Positions 45,006-53,356 of a DNA stretch of 64,000 nt are shown piece after piece. This DNA is from Mesorhizobium sp. (lineage in GTDB: Bacteria > Pseudomonadota > Alphaproteobacteria > Rhizobiales > Rhizobiaceae). The notes beneath the pieces are model-generated. The model had not been told where the DNA came from. It worked only from the letters and a program-made list of their open reading frames with translations, and ran no database searches. Within the stretch, counting starts at the first letter, position 1; every line of letters starts with the position of its first letter. Location: the NCBI GenBank assembly GCA_004020365.1, contig SAQR01000008.1:85782-149781 (forward strand), given 5' to 3'. Made by a program: the position numbers and the translations under genes.

Positions 45006-45767
45006 TTAGCGCGCCTGCAGCAGATGGCAGCCGGCCCGCCGCTTTTGTGCGAGATACTCGTCGATAAGCTGGCGGTAGCGCACCTTGCCGAAGCTCGGGA
45101 AGTGCCCGCCATGCACGACCGCAACTTCGAGTTCGCGCATCCGCAGCAGCGTCTCGACATAGTCGTCGACAGCGGAATGATAGACGTCGTCGATCAGCGG
45201 GCCGTCATAGACGATGTCGCCGGAAAGCAGGATACCGGTCTTCCTCTCGTAGAGCGCGATGCCGCCGGGTGAATGGCCCGGCGTGTGGATCACCTCGAAG
45301 GCACGGTCGCCGAGATCGACGAAATCGCCTTCTCCAAGCAAACGATCGGCCGGCGCCGGCCGGATCCGGTAGCGCGTGGCATCCCAGCCCTGCGGCATTG
45401 CGTCGAACATTGCGTCGGTCGCGTAGCGGTCGGCGACCGTCCATTCATTGCGCGGGTCGGCGAGGATTCCTGCTTCGGCCGCATGCACGCAACGGTCCGG
45501 GAATTCGTGATGGCAGCCGATATGATCGAAATGCGTGTGGCTGGCCACGCAAACGAGCTTTCGCTCCGTCACCAGCGGGACGTGGCGCCGCAGGCTGAAA
45601 TGGCCAAGGCCGGTGTCGAACAGAAGATCGCGATCGCGGCCGCGCACATGCCAGATGTTGCAGCGGAAGAACGGCTTGATCCACGGCTCGTGGATAAGCG
45701 TCACGCCATCGCCCATGCGGATAGCTTCGTACCAGTTCGCAGCGTCGATAACCGGAAGCGTGCCCAT
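45006..45767 (-). CDS. metallo-beta-lactamase fold hydrolase
   Basis: 253 residues. Zinc-binding H-x-H-x-D-H motif in ASHTHFDHIGCHHEF, a downstream His in HTPGHSPGGIALY, Asp in LLSGDIVYDGP and a final His in VVHGGHFPSFG: a full two-metal site of the glyoxalase II/lactonase-like group. FDTGLGHFSLRRH is typical of quorum-lactonase and related hydrolases. Starts three bases after the ABC ATPase stop, so it is the last gene of the importer operon and may act on the imported compound or its product. Confidence 0.85.
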   Translation of the reverse strand: MGTLPVIDAANWYEAIRMGDGVTLIHEPWIKPFFRCNIWHVRGRDRDLLFDTGLGHFSLRRHVPLVTERKLVCVASHTHFDHIGCHHEFPDRCVHAAEAGILADPRNEWTVADRYATDAMFDAMPQGWDATRYRIRPAPADRLLGEGDFVDLGDRAFEVIHTPGHSPGGIALYERKTGILLSGDIVYDGPLIDDVYHSAVDDYVETLLRMRELEVAVVHGGHFPSFGKVRYRQLIDEYLAQKRRAGCHLLQAR

Positions 45768-45770
45768 GGC

Positions 45771-46835
45771 TCAGCCCGCCAGAAGGATGATGTCGCCAGC
45801 GTCGCACGAAACCGCAACGATGTCGCCCGGCTGGACGGCCGCAGCAGCGGGAACCCTGGCGATGAAGTGCAGCGCCGGGTCTTTCTCGGAGACAGCCAGC
45901 ACGCGCTTGAAGCTGCCTTGAAACACCACGCCGCTCACCCTGGCCGTGCCGAGCCCTACAGCGCCGCCGGCCGCGCCGAGGACAAGATGCTCCGGACGGA
46001 CGGCGAGTGCGACAGAAGCGCCAGCCGGCACTGTACCGGGCAGCGAAAGCGCTCCGACCTGCGTCGCGACAGTGATTGTTCCATGCTTCGCCGCCGTCAC
46101 CGTTCCCGATATCAGCGTGCTCTCACCCATGAAGGTTGCGGAAAAGCGCGTCGCCGGCCGCGCATAGACGCGCTCCGGCGGGCCTTCGTCCTCGATGCGC
46201 CCGTCATTCATCACCACGCAATGGTCGGCCAGGGCCATCGCCTCTTCCTGGTCGTGGGTGACATGGATGAAGGCGGTGCCGACGCGTTTCTGGATCGCTT
46301 TCAACTCGTCCTGCATCTGCCGGCGCAGTTTTAGGTCGAGCGCGCCGAGCGGTTCGTCGAGCAGCAGCACCGCAGGTTCGATGACAAGCGCGCGGGCCAG
46401 CGCGACGCGCTGCCGCTGGCCGCCGGAAAGCTGGTGCGGCTTCTTGTCGAAGGCGGTGGCCAGCCCGACCAGCGCCAGCGCGTCGCGCGCCCGCGTGGTC
46501 CGTGTCGCGGCATCGACGCCTTGCATGCGCAGGCCGAAGCCGACATTGCTGCCGACGCTCATATGCGGAAACAGCGCATAGTCCTGGAACACCGTCGTTG
46601 TCGGCCGCTTCGCCGGTGGCACGGCGGTGCAGTCCTCGCCGCGGATCAGTACCTTGCCTTGGCTCGGCGTGACGAAGCCGCCGAGAATGGACAAAAGCGT
46701 CGTCTTGCCGGAGCCCGACGGCCCGAGCAGGATGGTGTAGCTGCCCGGCTCGATTTGCAGCGACACATTCTTCAGCACGGTGTGCTGGCCGAAGCGATGC
46801 GAGACAGCGCGGATGTCGACCAGTGGCGCGGTCAT
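45771..46835 (-). CDS. ABC transporter ATP-binding protein, PotA-like
   Basis: 354 residues. Walker A GPSGSGKTTLLSILGG, signature LSGGQRQRVALARAL, Walker B AVLLLDEPLGALD and H-loop HVTHDQEEAMALAD. A C-terminal TOBE region (~260-350) is present as in PotA/FbpC importers. Powers uptake by the two permeases upstream in the operon. Overlaps the permease stop by four bases (ATGA). Confidence 0.92.
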   Translation of the reverse strand: MTAPLVDIRAVSHRFGQHTVLKNVSLQIEPGSYTILLGPSGSGKTTLLSILGGFVTPSQGKVLIRGEDCTAVPPAKRPTTTVFQDYALFPHMSVGSNVGFGLRMQGVDAATRTTRARDALALVGLATAFDKKPHQLSGGQRQRVALARALVIEPAVLLLDEPLGALDLKLRRQMQDELKAIQKRVGTAFIHVTHDQEEAMALADHCVVMNDGRIEDEGPPERVYARPATRFSATFMGESTLISGTVTAAKHGTITVATQVGALSLPGTVPAGASVALAVRPEHLVLGAAGGAVGLGTARVSGVVFQGSFKRVLAVSEKDPALHFIARVPAAAAVQPGDIVAVSCDAGDIILLAG

Positions 46836-47614
46836 GCCGGCTTCCTCCGCAACAGCATCAGCTCAAAAAACACCACCAGCACGATGGAGACGGCGAAGAC
46901 CAGCGAGCCGACGGCGTTGGTCTTGGGATTGAGGCCGGAGCGCAGCAGGTTCCAGATCTCGACCGGCAGCGTCGTGTCGAAGCGCGTCAGCAGGAATGAG
47001 ATCACGAACTCGTCCCAGGAGAAGGTCATCGACAGGAAGAAACCGGCAAAGATCGCCGGCGCCATGACAGGCACGGTGATCAATAGCAGCACCTTCCATT
47101 CGGGCGCGCCGAGGTCGCGCGCGGCACGCTCGATGTTGATCTGGTGGTCGCCCATCTGGCTGTAGATGATGGCGAAGCACAGCGGCAGGTTGATCACGAC
47201 ATGGCCGATGCCGGCAGCAAGCAGCGATTTCGGTATGCCGGCCCAGTTGAACAGCACCAGCAGCCCCATGCCGATGATCAGATAGCTCACGGTCAGCGGC
47301 AGCGTGATCAGCCCGCGCAGCAGCGCCGAGCCCGGCAGGGCGAAACGCGCAAAACCCCAGGCAGAGAGGAATCCGAGCGTGACGGCGGCAGCCGAGGAGA
47401 GGGCCGCAACCAGAAGCGAATTGACCAGCGCCGAGGTCAGCCGCGTGTCGGCGAGCACGGCGTCGTACCAGCGCAGCGACGGCCCGGTGAAGGGCGGGAT
47501 CGGAAACGATGTCGCCTGCAGCGAAAACAGCACCAGCACGACCACTGGCAGGAAGATGAAGCCATAGATGGCGACGGCGTAAAACCAGGAGACGATCCGG
47601 ACAAGGGCGCGCAC
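46832..47614 (-). CDS. ABC transporter permease, PotC-like
   Basis: 260 residues from a GTG at 47,614 two bases after the preceding permease stop; the open frame runs much further upstream but only in the shadow of that gene. Six membrane helices (YGFIFLPVVVLVLFSL, LITLPLTVSYLIIGMGLLVL). The EAA-type loop is RAARDLGAPEWKVLLLITVP. Typical of the second inner-membrane subunit of spermidine/putrescine importers. Confidence 0.92.
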   Translation of the reverse strand: MRALVRIVSWFYAVAIYGFIFLPVVVLVLFSLQATSFPIPPFTGPSLRWYDAVLADTRLTSALVNSLLVAALSSAAAVTLGFLSAWGFARFALPGSALLRGLITLPLTVSYLIIGMGLLVLFNWAGIPKSLLAAGIGHVVINLPLCFAIIYSQMGDHQINIERAARDLGAPEWKVLLLITVPVMAPAIFAGFFLSMTFSWDEFVISFLLTRFDTTLPVEIWNLLRSGLNPKTNAVGSLVFAVSIVLVVFFELMLLRRKPA

Positions 47615-47616
47615 GG

Positions 47617-48504
47617 TCAGGCCCGCTCGATCTTGAGCCAGCGGGCGCAGGCAAGATAGGCAATGGTGACGACCGCCATCAGAATGATCGACAGCGCCGA
47701 GGCGAGCGGAAAATCGCCGCGCCGGCCGATCTGCATCATCACCAATTGCGGCATCAAAAGCTCGTTGTTGCCGCCGAGGATCTGCGGCGTGATGTAGTCG
47801 CCGATGCACAGCACGAAGGTGAGGAAGGCGCCGACCATGATGCCCGGCAAGGTCAGCGGCAGGACGACATGCAGGAACGTGCGCACCGGCCCGGCGCCGA
47901 GATCGGCGGCTGCCTTGCGGTAGCTCGGGCTGAGCTGCTTCAGATTGGCGAAGATCGTCAGCGTCAACAGCATGACGAAGAAATGCACGAAGCCGATGAC
48001 CGTGGCCAGCCTGGTGTTGGCGAGTTGCAGCGGCTCGCTGAACAGGCCGGAGCCGGTCAACGCGCGGTTGATCACGCCGTTCTGCGCCAGCACCAGCAGC
48101 CAGGAATAGGAGCGCACGACATAGGAGGTCCAGAACGGCAGCACCGCCAGCATCAGCGCCAGCCGCTGCCAGCGTTCCGGCACCTGTTCGGCCAGGATCC
48201 AGGCGAAGGGGTAGGCGAGCAGCACCGAAATCACGGTGACGATCGCTGTCACCTGCAGCGAATTCACCATCGCCTGCCAATAGGCCTGGTTGGTGAAGAA
48301 CTGGCTGTAGTTGGCGAGCGTGAAGCCGCCGCCGTCATGCGCCGTCAGGCTGGAAAACCCCATGGCGACGAACGGCAGCACGAAGAACAGCAGCGTCCAG
48401 CCGAGCGCCGGCGTGACCAGCGCCCAGGGCAGGGCACGGCCCGCCCGGGGCAGGGCAGAGCCCGCCCGGGGCAGGGCACGCCCGCTGTTCGTGGCAGAGT
48501 TCAC
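47617..48504 (-). CDS. ABC transporter permease, PotB-like
   Basis: 295 residues from a GTG at 48,504, 13 bases past the binding-protein stop. Six helices (LGWTLLFFVLPFVAMGFSSL, LALMLAVLPFWTSYVVRSYS) and the EAA loop KAAADLGAGPVRTFLHVVLP. The first ~25 residues are encoded by a 21-base tandem repeat (ALPRAGS, ALPRAGR), an unusual N-terminus. The alternative ATG farther upstream lies in the binding-protein gene in another frame. Confidence 0.9.
   Translation of the reverse strand: MNSATNSGRALPRAGSALPRAGRALPWALVTPALGWTLLFFVLPFVAMGFSSLTAHDGGGFTLANYSQFFTNQAYWQAMVNSLQVTAIVTVISVLLAYPFAWILAEQVPERWQRLALMLAVLPFWTSYVVRSYSWLLVLAQNGVINRALTGSGLFSEPLQLANTRLATVIGFVHFFVMLLTLTIFANLKQLSPSYRKAAADLGAGPVRTFLHVVLPLTLPGIMVGAFLTFVLCIGDYITPQILGGNNELLMPQLVMMQIGRRGDFPLASALSIILMAVVTIAYLACARWLKIERA
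48426..48485. repeat. three 21-base repeats at the start of the PotB-like gene
   Basis: Three copies of GGGCAGGGCACGGCCCGCCCG or variants. On the coding strand each gives seven residues of type A-L-P-R-A-G-R/S directly before the first membrane helix. Being in frame, changes in copy number alter only the cytoplasmic N-terminus. Confidence 0.85.
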
Positions 48505-48517
48505 GACCGGCGACCGG

Positions 48518-49624
48518 TCACTGCGCCTGCAGCATTTCGGTCCAGACGTCCTGCATCTTCTTGTCGAGATCGGCATCCGGCGCCGGGTAGGGCTGGGCGC
48601 GGGCGAGGAAATCCGGCTGCTCGTCGAAGCGCAGGATCTTCTTCTGCTCATCGCTCAGAGCCGCCTTGGTATTTGCCGGCATGCCCCAATAGCAGGCCGA
48701 GGTGGCAAGCCGCGCCTGGCCTTCAGGGCTCATAATGTACTGGATGAATTTTAGCGCCGTGTCCTTGTTTTTGGAATCCTTGAACATCGCCAGCGACTGC
48801 GACCACAGCACGGCACCTTCTCTCGGGATCGAGAAATCGAGGGCAGGGTTCTCCTTGGCCAGCCCGGCCGTCACCCACTCGCCGCCGCCGACGAGAATGT
48901 CGACCTCGCCGGTAGCCAGCGCGGTCTGGCTGGCGGTCACCTCGCCGACCAGCTTCGCGTTGGCCTTCATGCTGAGCAGCTCTTGCTTGATGGCGGGAAG
49001 GTCGGCTTCGGTCAGCTCGGTGGTCTTCTTGCCGATCGCCAGCGCCGCCATGCCGATGACCGGCAGGTAATAGTCGTAGATGGCGATCTTGCCCTTGTAT
49101 TTGTCGCCGGTCAGCGCGGCCAGCGACTGCATGTCAGCCGGATCGACCTTGGTCTTGTTGTAGCCGATGGTGTTGTAGCCGAACTTTTCGGTGATGCCGT
49201 AGCGCTTGCCGTCGACCACGGTGTAATTATCCAGCTTCACTTGGGGAAAGAGGTCGGCCAGCGGCAGCTTGTCCTCCGGCAGCGGTTCGAACAGGCCCTT
49301 TTCGACGCCGCGCGGTATGTCGATGCTGTCGATCACCATCACGTCCCAGTCGCCGGGCTGCGACTGCTCGACAATGGCCATGCCGGCGCCGGTGCCTTCG
49401 AACTCCTTGACATTGACCTTGACGCCATTGGCCTCTTCGAACGGCTGCAGCAGCGCCGGGTCGGCGTGATCGCACCAGATCAGAGCGTTGAGATCCGCAG
49501 CCCGAGCGAAGCTGCCCGTCGCCAGCAGCAATGCTGTCGCGGCACATGCGGCGTGAAGATACCTCTTCAGAACGGAAAGCGGCTGCTTGGTCGTTGGATT
49601 CCAGGTGTTTGGATTGATGGTCAT
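48518..49624 (-). CDS. periplasmic substrate-binding protein, PotD-like
   Basis: 368 residues. Signal peptide (LHAACAATALLLATGSFARA), then an extracellular solute-binding fold of the spermidine/putrescine group: LNALIWCDHADPALLQPFEE, GDWDVMVIDS, FGYNTIGYNKTKV and the late QYIMSPEGQARLATSA. A W-C-D/E motif early in the mature protein is common in the group. Ligand unknown: a polyamine, opine or related cation is likely. First gene of the five-gene operon. Confidence 0.9.
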   Translation of the reverse strand: MTINPNTWNPTTKQPLSVLKRYLHAACAATALLLATGSFARAADLNALIWCDHADPALLQPFEEANGVKVNVKEFEGTGAGMAIVEQSQPGDWDVMVIDSIDIPRGVEKGLFEPLPEDKLPLADLFPQVKLDNYTVVDGKRYGITEKFGYNTIGYNKTKVDPADMQSLAALTGDKYKGKIAIYDYYLPVIGMAALAIGKKTTELTEADLPAIKQELLSMKANAKLVGEVTASQTALATGEVDILVGGGEWVTAGLAKENPALDFSIPREGAVLWSQSLAMFKDSKNKDTALKFIQYIMSPEGQARLATSACYWGMPANTKAALSDEQKKILRFDEQPDFLARAQPYPAPDADLDKKMQDVWTEMLQAQ

Positions 49625-49660
49625 CGAGTGTTCTCCCTTGCCTTTCTGGCTTATGTCAAA

Positions 49661-49690
49661 AATTGAACCAATTCTAAAATTGAGTCAATT
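49661..49690. promoter_or_regulatory. paired palindromes, likely TetR operator
   Basis: AATTGAACCAATT (49,661-49,673) and AATTGAGTCAATT (49,678-49,690), both of form AATTG-N3-CAATT and 17 bases apart start to start. They sit in the 90-base gap between the divergent binding-protein and TetR genes, which is where an autoregulating TetR repressor normally binds. Confidence 0.75.
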
Positions 49691-49714
49691 CCGTTTTTGT
49701 GGCAGATAGCCGAC

Positions 49715-50329
49715 ATGAGCGGATTGCGGGCAAGGCAAAAGGCGGATCGGCATCGCCGCATCATCGAGGCGGCGGCCGCGCTTTTTCGCGACACCGGCTA
49801 TGAGGGCGCCAAGATCGAGACCATCGCGGCGCAGGCCGAAGTCTCGGTCGGCACGATCTACAACTATTACCAGAACAAGGGCGACATTCTTGGCGCCATC
49901 GTTTCGATGGAGGTCAACGAGGTGCTCAATGCCGGGCGCGGCGTCGTCGCCAACCCGCCGGCCAATGTCGGCGATGCGCTCGACACGCTGCTCGGTATCT
50001 ATATCGAGCATTCGCTGCATTATCTCAGCAAGGAGATGTGGCGGCAGGCGATGGCGATCTCGACGCAACTGCCCGACAGCCCGTTCGGCCAGGCTTACAC
50101 GGCGCTCGACCGGGCGCTAACCGAGCAGATACGCGCGCTGATCGCCCGGCTGCAGGCGATCGGCCTGGTGCGCCGGGATATCGACGGGCAGGCGCTCGGC
50201 GAACTGGTGTTCAACAACATGAACATGATGTTCATCGAGTTCGTGAAGCGCGACAAGGCGAAGATTGCCGAATTGCGCGCCGCGATACGAAGGCAGAACC
50301 GGATTCTGGTGGCGGCAATCGCGGTATGA
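49715..50329 (+). CDS. TetR/AcrR family transcriptional regulator
   Basis: 204 residues from the ATG at 49,715 (a TTG 18 bases earlier is in frame). N-terminal helix-turn-helix RRIIEAAAALFRDTGYEGAK, IETIAAQAEVSVGTIYNYYQ, then a helical ligand-binding domain. Divergent from the PotD-like operon with a paired palindrome between, so it probably represses that operon and itself until a ligand is bound. Confidence 0.92.
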   Translation: MSGLRARQKADRHRRIIEAAAALFRDTGYEGAKIETIAAQAEVSVGTIYNYYQNKGDILGAIVSMEVNEVLNAGRGVVANPPANVGDALDTLLGIYIEHSLHYLSKEMWRQAMAISTQLPDSPFGQAYTALDRALTEQIRALIARLQAIGLVRRDIDGQALGELVFNNMNMMFIEFVKRDKAKIAELRAAIRRQNRILVAAIAV

Positions 50330-50446
50330 GGGATATCCCGATGGGATTTCTGATGGCCCGGACGCCGCCAAGCCCGCAATCGCGCAGGTTCAATTCCACT
50401 GGCGGCGCGTGGAGCGCTTCCGCTGTCGACCACATCGGCGGGTGTT

Positions 50447-50644
50447 CTACCGAGCATGCCTGGGTGGCCGCGCGCGTGGAAACGGCACGATGGTCAGTGG
50501 CGCCTTACGGAATTCCGCGATGGCTATTTCTTCAATCAGCAAGTCCAGTGCCTCGCTGACGCGTTGGCTCGTTTCGTCCATGCCGCAGAGCCGGTTTTGG
50601 GCGCACTCCAACAGCTCGCGCGCCGCAGCGAAGTCGCTTCGCAT
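50447..50644 (-). CDS. small helical hypothetical protein
   Basis: 65 residues, start ATG preceded by GGGTGG. The first ~45 residues form an amphipathic helical pair (RSDFAAARELLECAQNRLCG, SEALDLLIEEIAIAEF) followed by a basic Pro-rich tail. No signal or membrane segment. Protein-like composition supports a real gene, but no family is recognised. Confidence 0.45.
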   Translation of the reverse strand: MRSDFAAARELLECAQNRLCGMDETSQRVSEALDLLIEEIAIAEFRKAPLTIVPFPRARPPRHAR

Positions 50645-50847
50645 GACACCACCCGTTGTTTAGCCCGCCGCCAGGACATTGTCGGCGCGCTAAATTGAGC
50701 GATTGCTAATATACACAGGGGCATTTTAATCGAATGGCATTAAAGGACCGGGAGCAGAAGATGCCGGCTAGTCCGCATCCCTGTTGCACCATTGGTTCTG
50801 ATGCCCGGACCGGAGGCATGGGCGCTTTGCTTTGCGAAACGCGGGGA

Positions 50848-51093
50848 TTAGTCCTGATACGATCTTGGGCGGCTTAGAAATTCTCTGACGGCAGCGATTT
50901 GGCGTCGATGCTCGCGAAGGAAGGCCAGGCTGAAACAGATCGAAAAGGCCAGTCCAGCAACGGCGATCGTTGCCTGCGAGGTCGGATCGGGATCGGCAAT
51001 CATCAGGAAGCGGTAACCGAACGCCAACGCCAGGGCAGCAAGGCTGCCATACATGCCACCAATCAACGGGGCGATCGTGCGTTTCTGCTCCAA
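50848..51093 (-). CDS. small two-span membrane protein
   Basis: 81 residues with two hydrophobic helices (LIGGMYGSLAALALAFGYRF and ATIAVAGLAFSICFSLAFL) joined by an acidic loop (ADPDPTSQ), and a basic C-terminus. Unknown function; inner membrane expected. Confidence 0.6.
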   Translation of the reverse strand: MEQKRTIAPLIGGMYGSLAALALAFGYRFLMIADPDPTSQATIAVAGLAFSICFSLAFLREHRRQIAAVREFLSRPRSYQD

Positions 51094-51426
51094 CGGCGAC
51101 TCCTATGGTTTCCACTACGGAATACCTGTGGTTCTGCTCAGGAATATATGCGTTGAAGCTGATGGGCTATGGCCCGGCCTGTGGAAATCGGGGACGAGCA
51201 GATTTTCGACCGACCCGGACGATCACTATGCGTCGTCTGGTGCCGCGCGTTGTAACATCTTCGCGTCTGACCACGGCGCGGCAACGGGTTCGCGTTCGCC
51301 GGTCAAAAGACGAACAGCAGTAGTGGCAGGACGGGCCATATGGCTTGCTCCATTAAAGACTTCCGGCAGATCGGGCTTGAAAGGTAGAGAAATTTCAGTT
51401 TGTGTTACCCCTCTTGAGGGGCTGCA
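51094..51426. other. 333-base divergent region
   Basis: Between the divergent genes at 50,848 and 51,427. It contains open frames without protein character and, at its right end, a CCCCT-CTTG-AGGGG hairpin (51,408-51,421). No RNA gene seen. Confidence 0.4.
51408..51421 (+). promoter_or_regulatory. hairpin covering a ribosome-binding site
   Basis: CCCCTCTTGAGGGG folds into a CCCCT/AGGGG stem with a CTTG loop. The right arm, GAGGGG, is the only Shine-Dalgarno for the ATG at 51,427, so the site would be hidden when the hairpin forms. Confidence 0.5.
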
Positions 51427-51774
51427 ATGAAGCGTTTTTTACTCGCGACACTAGTGGGACTTATGATTTTTACTGCTGACGCCCGAGCAGCAGTCGATCC
51501 GAGGTACAAGGCCGAACAGAGCGCCTTGATTAAATGCAATCAGTTGTGGTCGGCAAAGCTGTCAGTTCAGCGCGGCGATCCGTATTCGTTAGCGAGAAAA
51601 GCGCAGCAATTGTGCGCCGGACAAGAAGCAGCATACCAGCGAGCGATGCGGCCGATCCTTTACTACAAGGAGGTTGCCGATCGACACATGCGAAAGATCC
51701 GTGCCTTTCAGCTGAAGTCCAATGCTGCGATGATCGTCAAAGTCCGCGCACTCATGACAAAGAGAAAGCGATGA
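51427..51774 (+). CDS. small secreted hypothetical protein
   Basis: 115 residues. Signal peptide MKRFLLATLVGLMIFTADAR with an Ala-x-Ala cleavage site. Mature part is helical and basic, with two cysteines (LIKCNQLW and AQQLCAGQE) that may pair. Unknown function; periplasmic. Confidence 0.6.
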   Translation: MKRFLLATLVGLMIFTADARAAVDPRYKAEQSALIKCNQLWSAKLSVQRGDPYSLARKAQQLCAGQEAAYQRAMRPILYYKEVADRHMRKIRAFQLKSNAAMIVKVRALMTKRKR

Positions 51775-52125
51775 CCAGGCCATGCCGTGCCGGAAAGAAT
51801 GTCGGGGGATCACAGTAACCGCGTCTCCTGTGCCCCTTCGGCTACATCTTAGGATCAAGCTTCGCCCCAGGAAAGCTTCGACGCTGTCGCTAAAGAGCAG
51901 GGCACGCTTCGAACTCAATAACCATTCCGCTTGCTTATAATCTCGCGTCGGCTACTGCCAGATCATCGACATGTTGATCGAACACGCGGTGGCGAGGGAT
52001 CGCGTGCGGTGATCCTCGCAATGTCGCGTAACGCCAATTGCTTTTCGAATTGAATTATTTCAACCTCGCTTTGCGGGAACGGGCGATGCTTGGGTCGAGA
52101 TCGCCAAACATTGAGGGGGCAACTT
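51775..52125. other. 351-base region with no gene seen
   Basis: Separates two small secreted-protein genes on the plus strand. AT content is higher than in the flanking core genes; I see no ORF with family character, tRNA or terminator. Confidence 0.4.
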
Positions 52126-52500
52126 TTGAACCGCATTTTGATTACGCTCGGCGCGGCAGTCTGCGTCATATCTTCGGCTGCTGCAGCCGGACAGGGAGGG
52201 CAGCAGAACATCAACTTCCTGGCTCGGATGCCCGACGCCAAGTTGAATTTGGCCGCTACAATGGCAGGTAACGTCATCGGTGTTAGGCAAAGATGCCGGG
52301 CGCTGAGGCCAACCGAAGGTGGAAAAGCCATTATAGCTGTTCCAGTCCTTTTGTACGACGGTCTGGATAAACACCTGACACCCAATCGACCTAAGTTCAA
52401 GAGGGCCATCCGCGCCTATGAGGTTGCTTTGAACAAAGCGGTGCGGCGCAGGGATGATTGCCAGACTGAGAAAGCCAAATACCCGAGACTCTACCGGTAG
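52126..52500 (+). CDS. small secreted hypothetical protein
   Basis: 124 residues from a TTG at 52,126, chosen because GAGGGGG lies eight bases upstream and the product then has a good signal peptide (NRILITLGAAVCVISSAAAA). Mature part contains two cysteines (RQRCRALR, RRDDCQTEK) and many basic residues. Same style as the protein at 51,427; the two may be functionally related, though I see no clear homology. Confidence 0.55.
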   Translation: MNRILITLGAAVCVISSAAAAGQGGQQNINFLARMPDAKLNLAATMAGNVIGVRQRCRALRPTEGGKAIIAVPVLLYDGLDKHLTPNRPKFKRAIRAYEVALNKAVRRRDDCQTEKAKYPRLYR

Positions 52501-52527
52501 ATAGCTGTCGCCATCATCAACTGAAAA

Positions 52528-52633
52528 TTATATTGCAGAAGCGGGTGCACCAACTTGGTCGTTGATATCTTTCCCAGCGGCAGAAGCGCCAGCGGGGCGA
52601 AATGCCGGCCAGGAGGGTGACGATCATCTTCAT
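52528..52633 (-). pseudogene. possible frameshifted entericidin-like small gene
   Basis: Minus strand ATG at 52,633 has GAGG upstream and begins MKMIVTLLAGISP, a short leader-like start. In the starting frame the rest is Trp/Arg/Cys-rich and implausible. One base over, it reads AGASAAGKDINDQVGAPASA and stops at 52,528. The G-K-D-I stretch recalls entericidin-type lipoproteins. No lipobox Cys is seen, so this is a tentative broken gene. Confidence 0.3.
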
Positions 52634-52784
52634 AAGCGATCCTCTTTGCAGGTTCCCGCAACTGATTGAAACTCCGTCGAACGGCTTTCTGTTGCGTGGG
52701 CCGCTTTGCAGAATGTGGACGGCCGTCGACGTTTTCATCAAGCCCGGAAGCGCATCCCGCCGGGCCCGATATCCGATGTCACAA

Positions 52785-53099
52785 TCAGCCGCCGTTAGCA
52801 GGTGCTGCCGGAGCGGGTGCGGCCGGAGCAGGTGCGGCCGGCTCTGCCGGAGCGGGCGCGGCTGGGGCAGGTGCACTCGGCTCAGCCGGAGCGGACGCGG
52901 CTGGCGCTTCGACGTTGGGCGCTTCGACCGTAGGCGCTTCAACCTTTACGTCGACGTCCTTTCCGGTGCCCCCGCCGTTGATGTCGATAACGCCGGTGAA
53001 AAACAGCAGGATCACGATTGCGATAATTGCGAGAACGATGGCGACAGCGGTGCCGGCGCCATTTCCGCCTGAGTTAACAACGGTGGGACCGTCAGCCAT
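52785..53099 (-). CDS. single-span membrane protein with Ala/Pro repeat tail
   Basis: 104 residues behind a clear GGAG. A short Gly/Ser N-terminus, one helix (TAVAIVLAIIAIVILLFFTG), then a linker V-E-A-P-x-V-E-A-P and a run of P-A-E-P/A-P-A-A motifs to the end. The repeat tail likely spans periplasm or acts as a flexible stalk. Function unknown. Confidence 0.65.
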   Translation of the reverse strand: MADGPTVVNSGGNGAGTAVAIVLAIIAIVILLFFTGVIDINGGGTGKDVDVKVEAPTVEAPNVEAPAASAPAEPSAPAPAAPAPAEPAAPAPAAPAPAAPANGG

Positions 53100-53356
53100 G
53101 ACTATCTCCTATTCTGAATTATCACTGGTCGGCAACGGAACCGGCGGGCGCTTAGTTCCGGCGCCGGCCTATGGTCCATGACGCAGTAAGACTGAAGTCT
53201 GTGCGTTAAAGACAGAGGGCTGAGGCTGGCAACCAAGACCTTGGCAAAGGATTGGTATTTGGCCGCCGAGCAAGTCCCTTCATCGGTGGTTCCGGGTGCC
53301 TCGCTGTATACTCATCGGCGGGCACCCGATATGGCACCCTAACGGCGGAAAGAACT

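Noticed and set aside
46832-48280. A 482-codon open frame across both permease genes
   Set aside because: Only its last 260 codons encode a permease; the upstream part is an alternative frame of the PotB-like gene. The true start is the GTG at 47,614.
45006-49624. Assigning potFGHI or potABCD names to the importer
   Set aside because: The family is clear but the ligand is not, and the added hydrolase argues against plain polyamine uptake, so no symbols are given.
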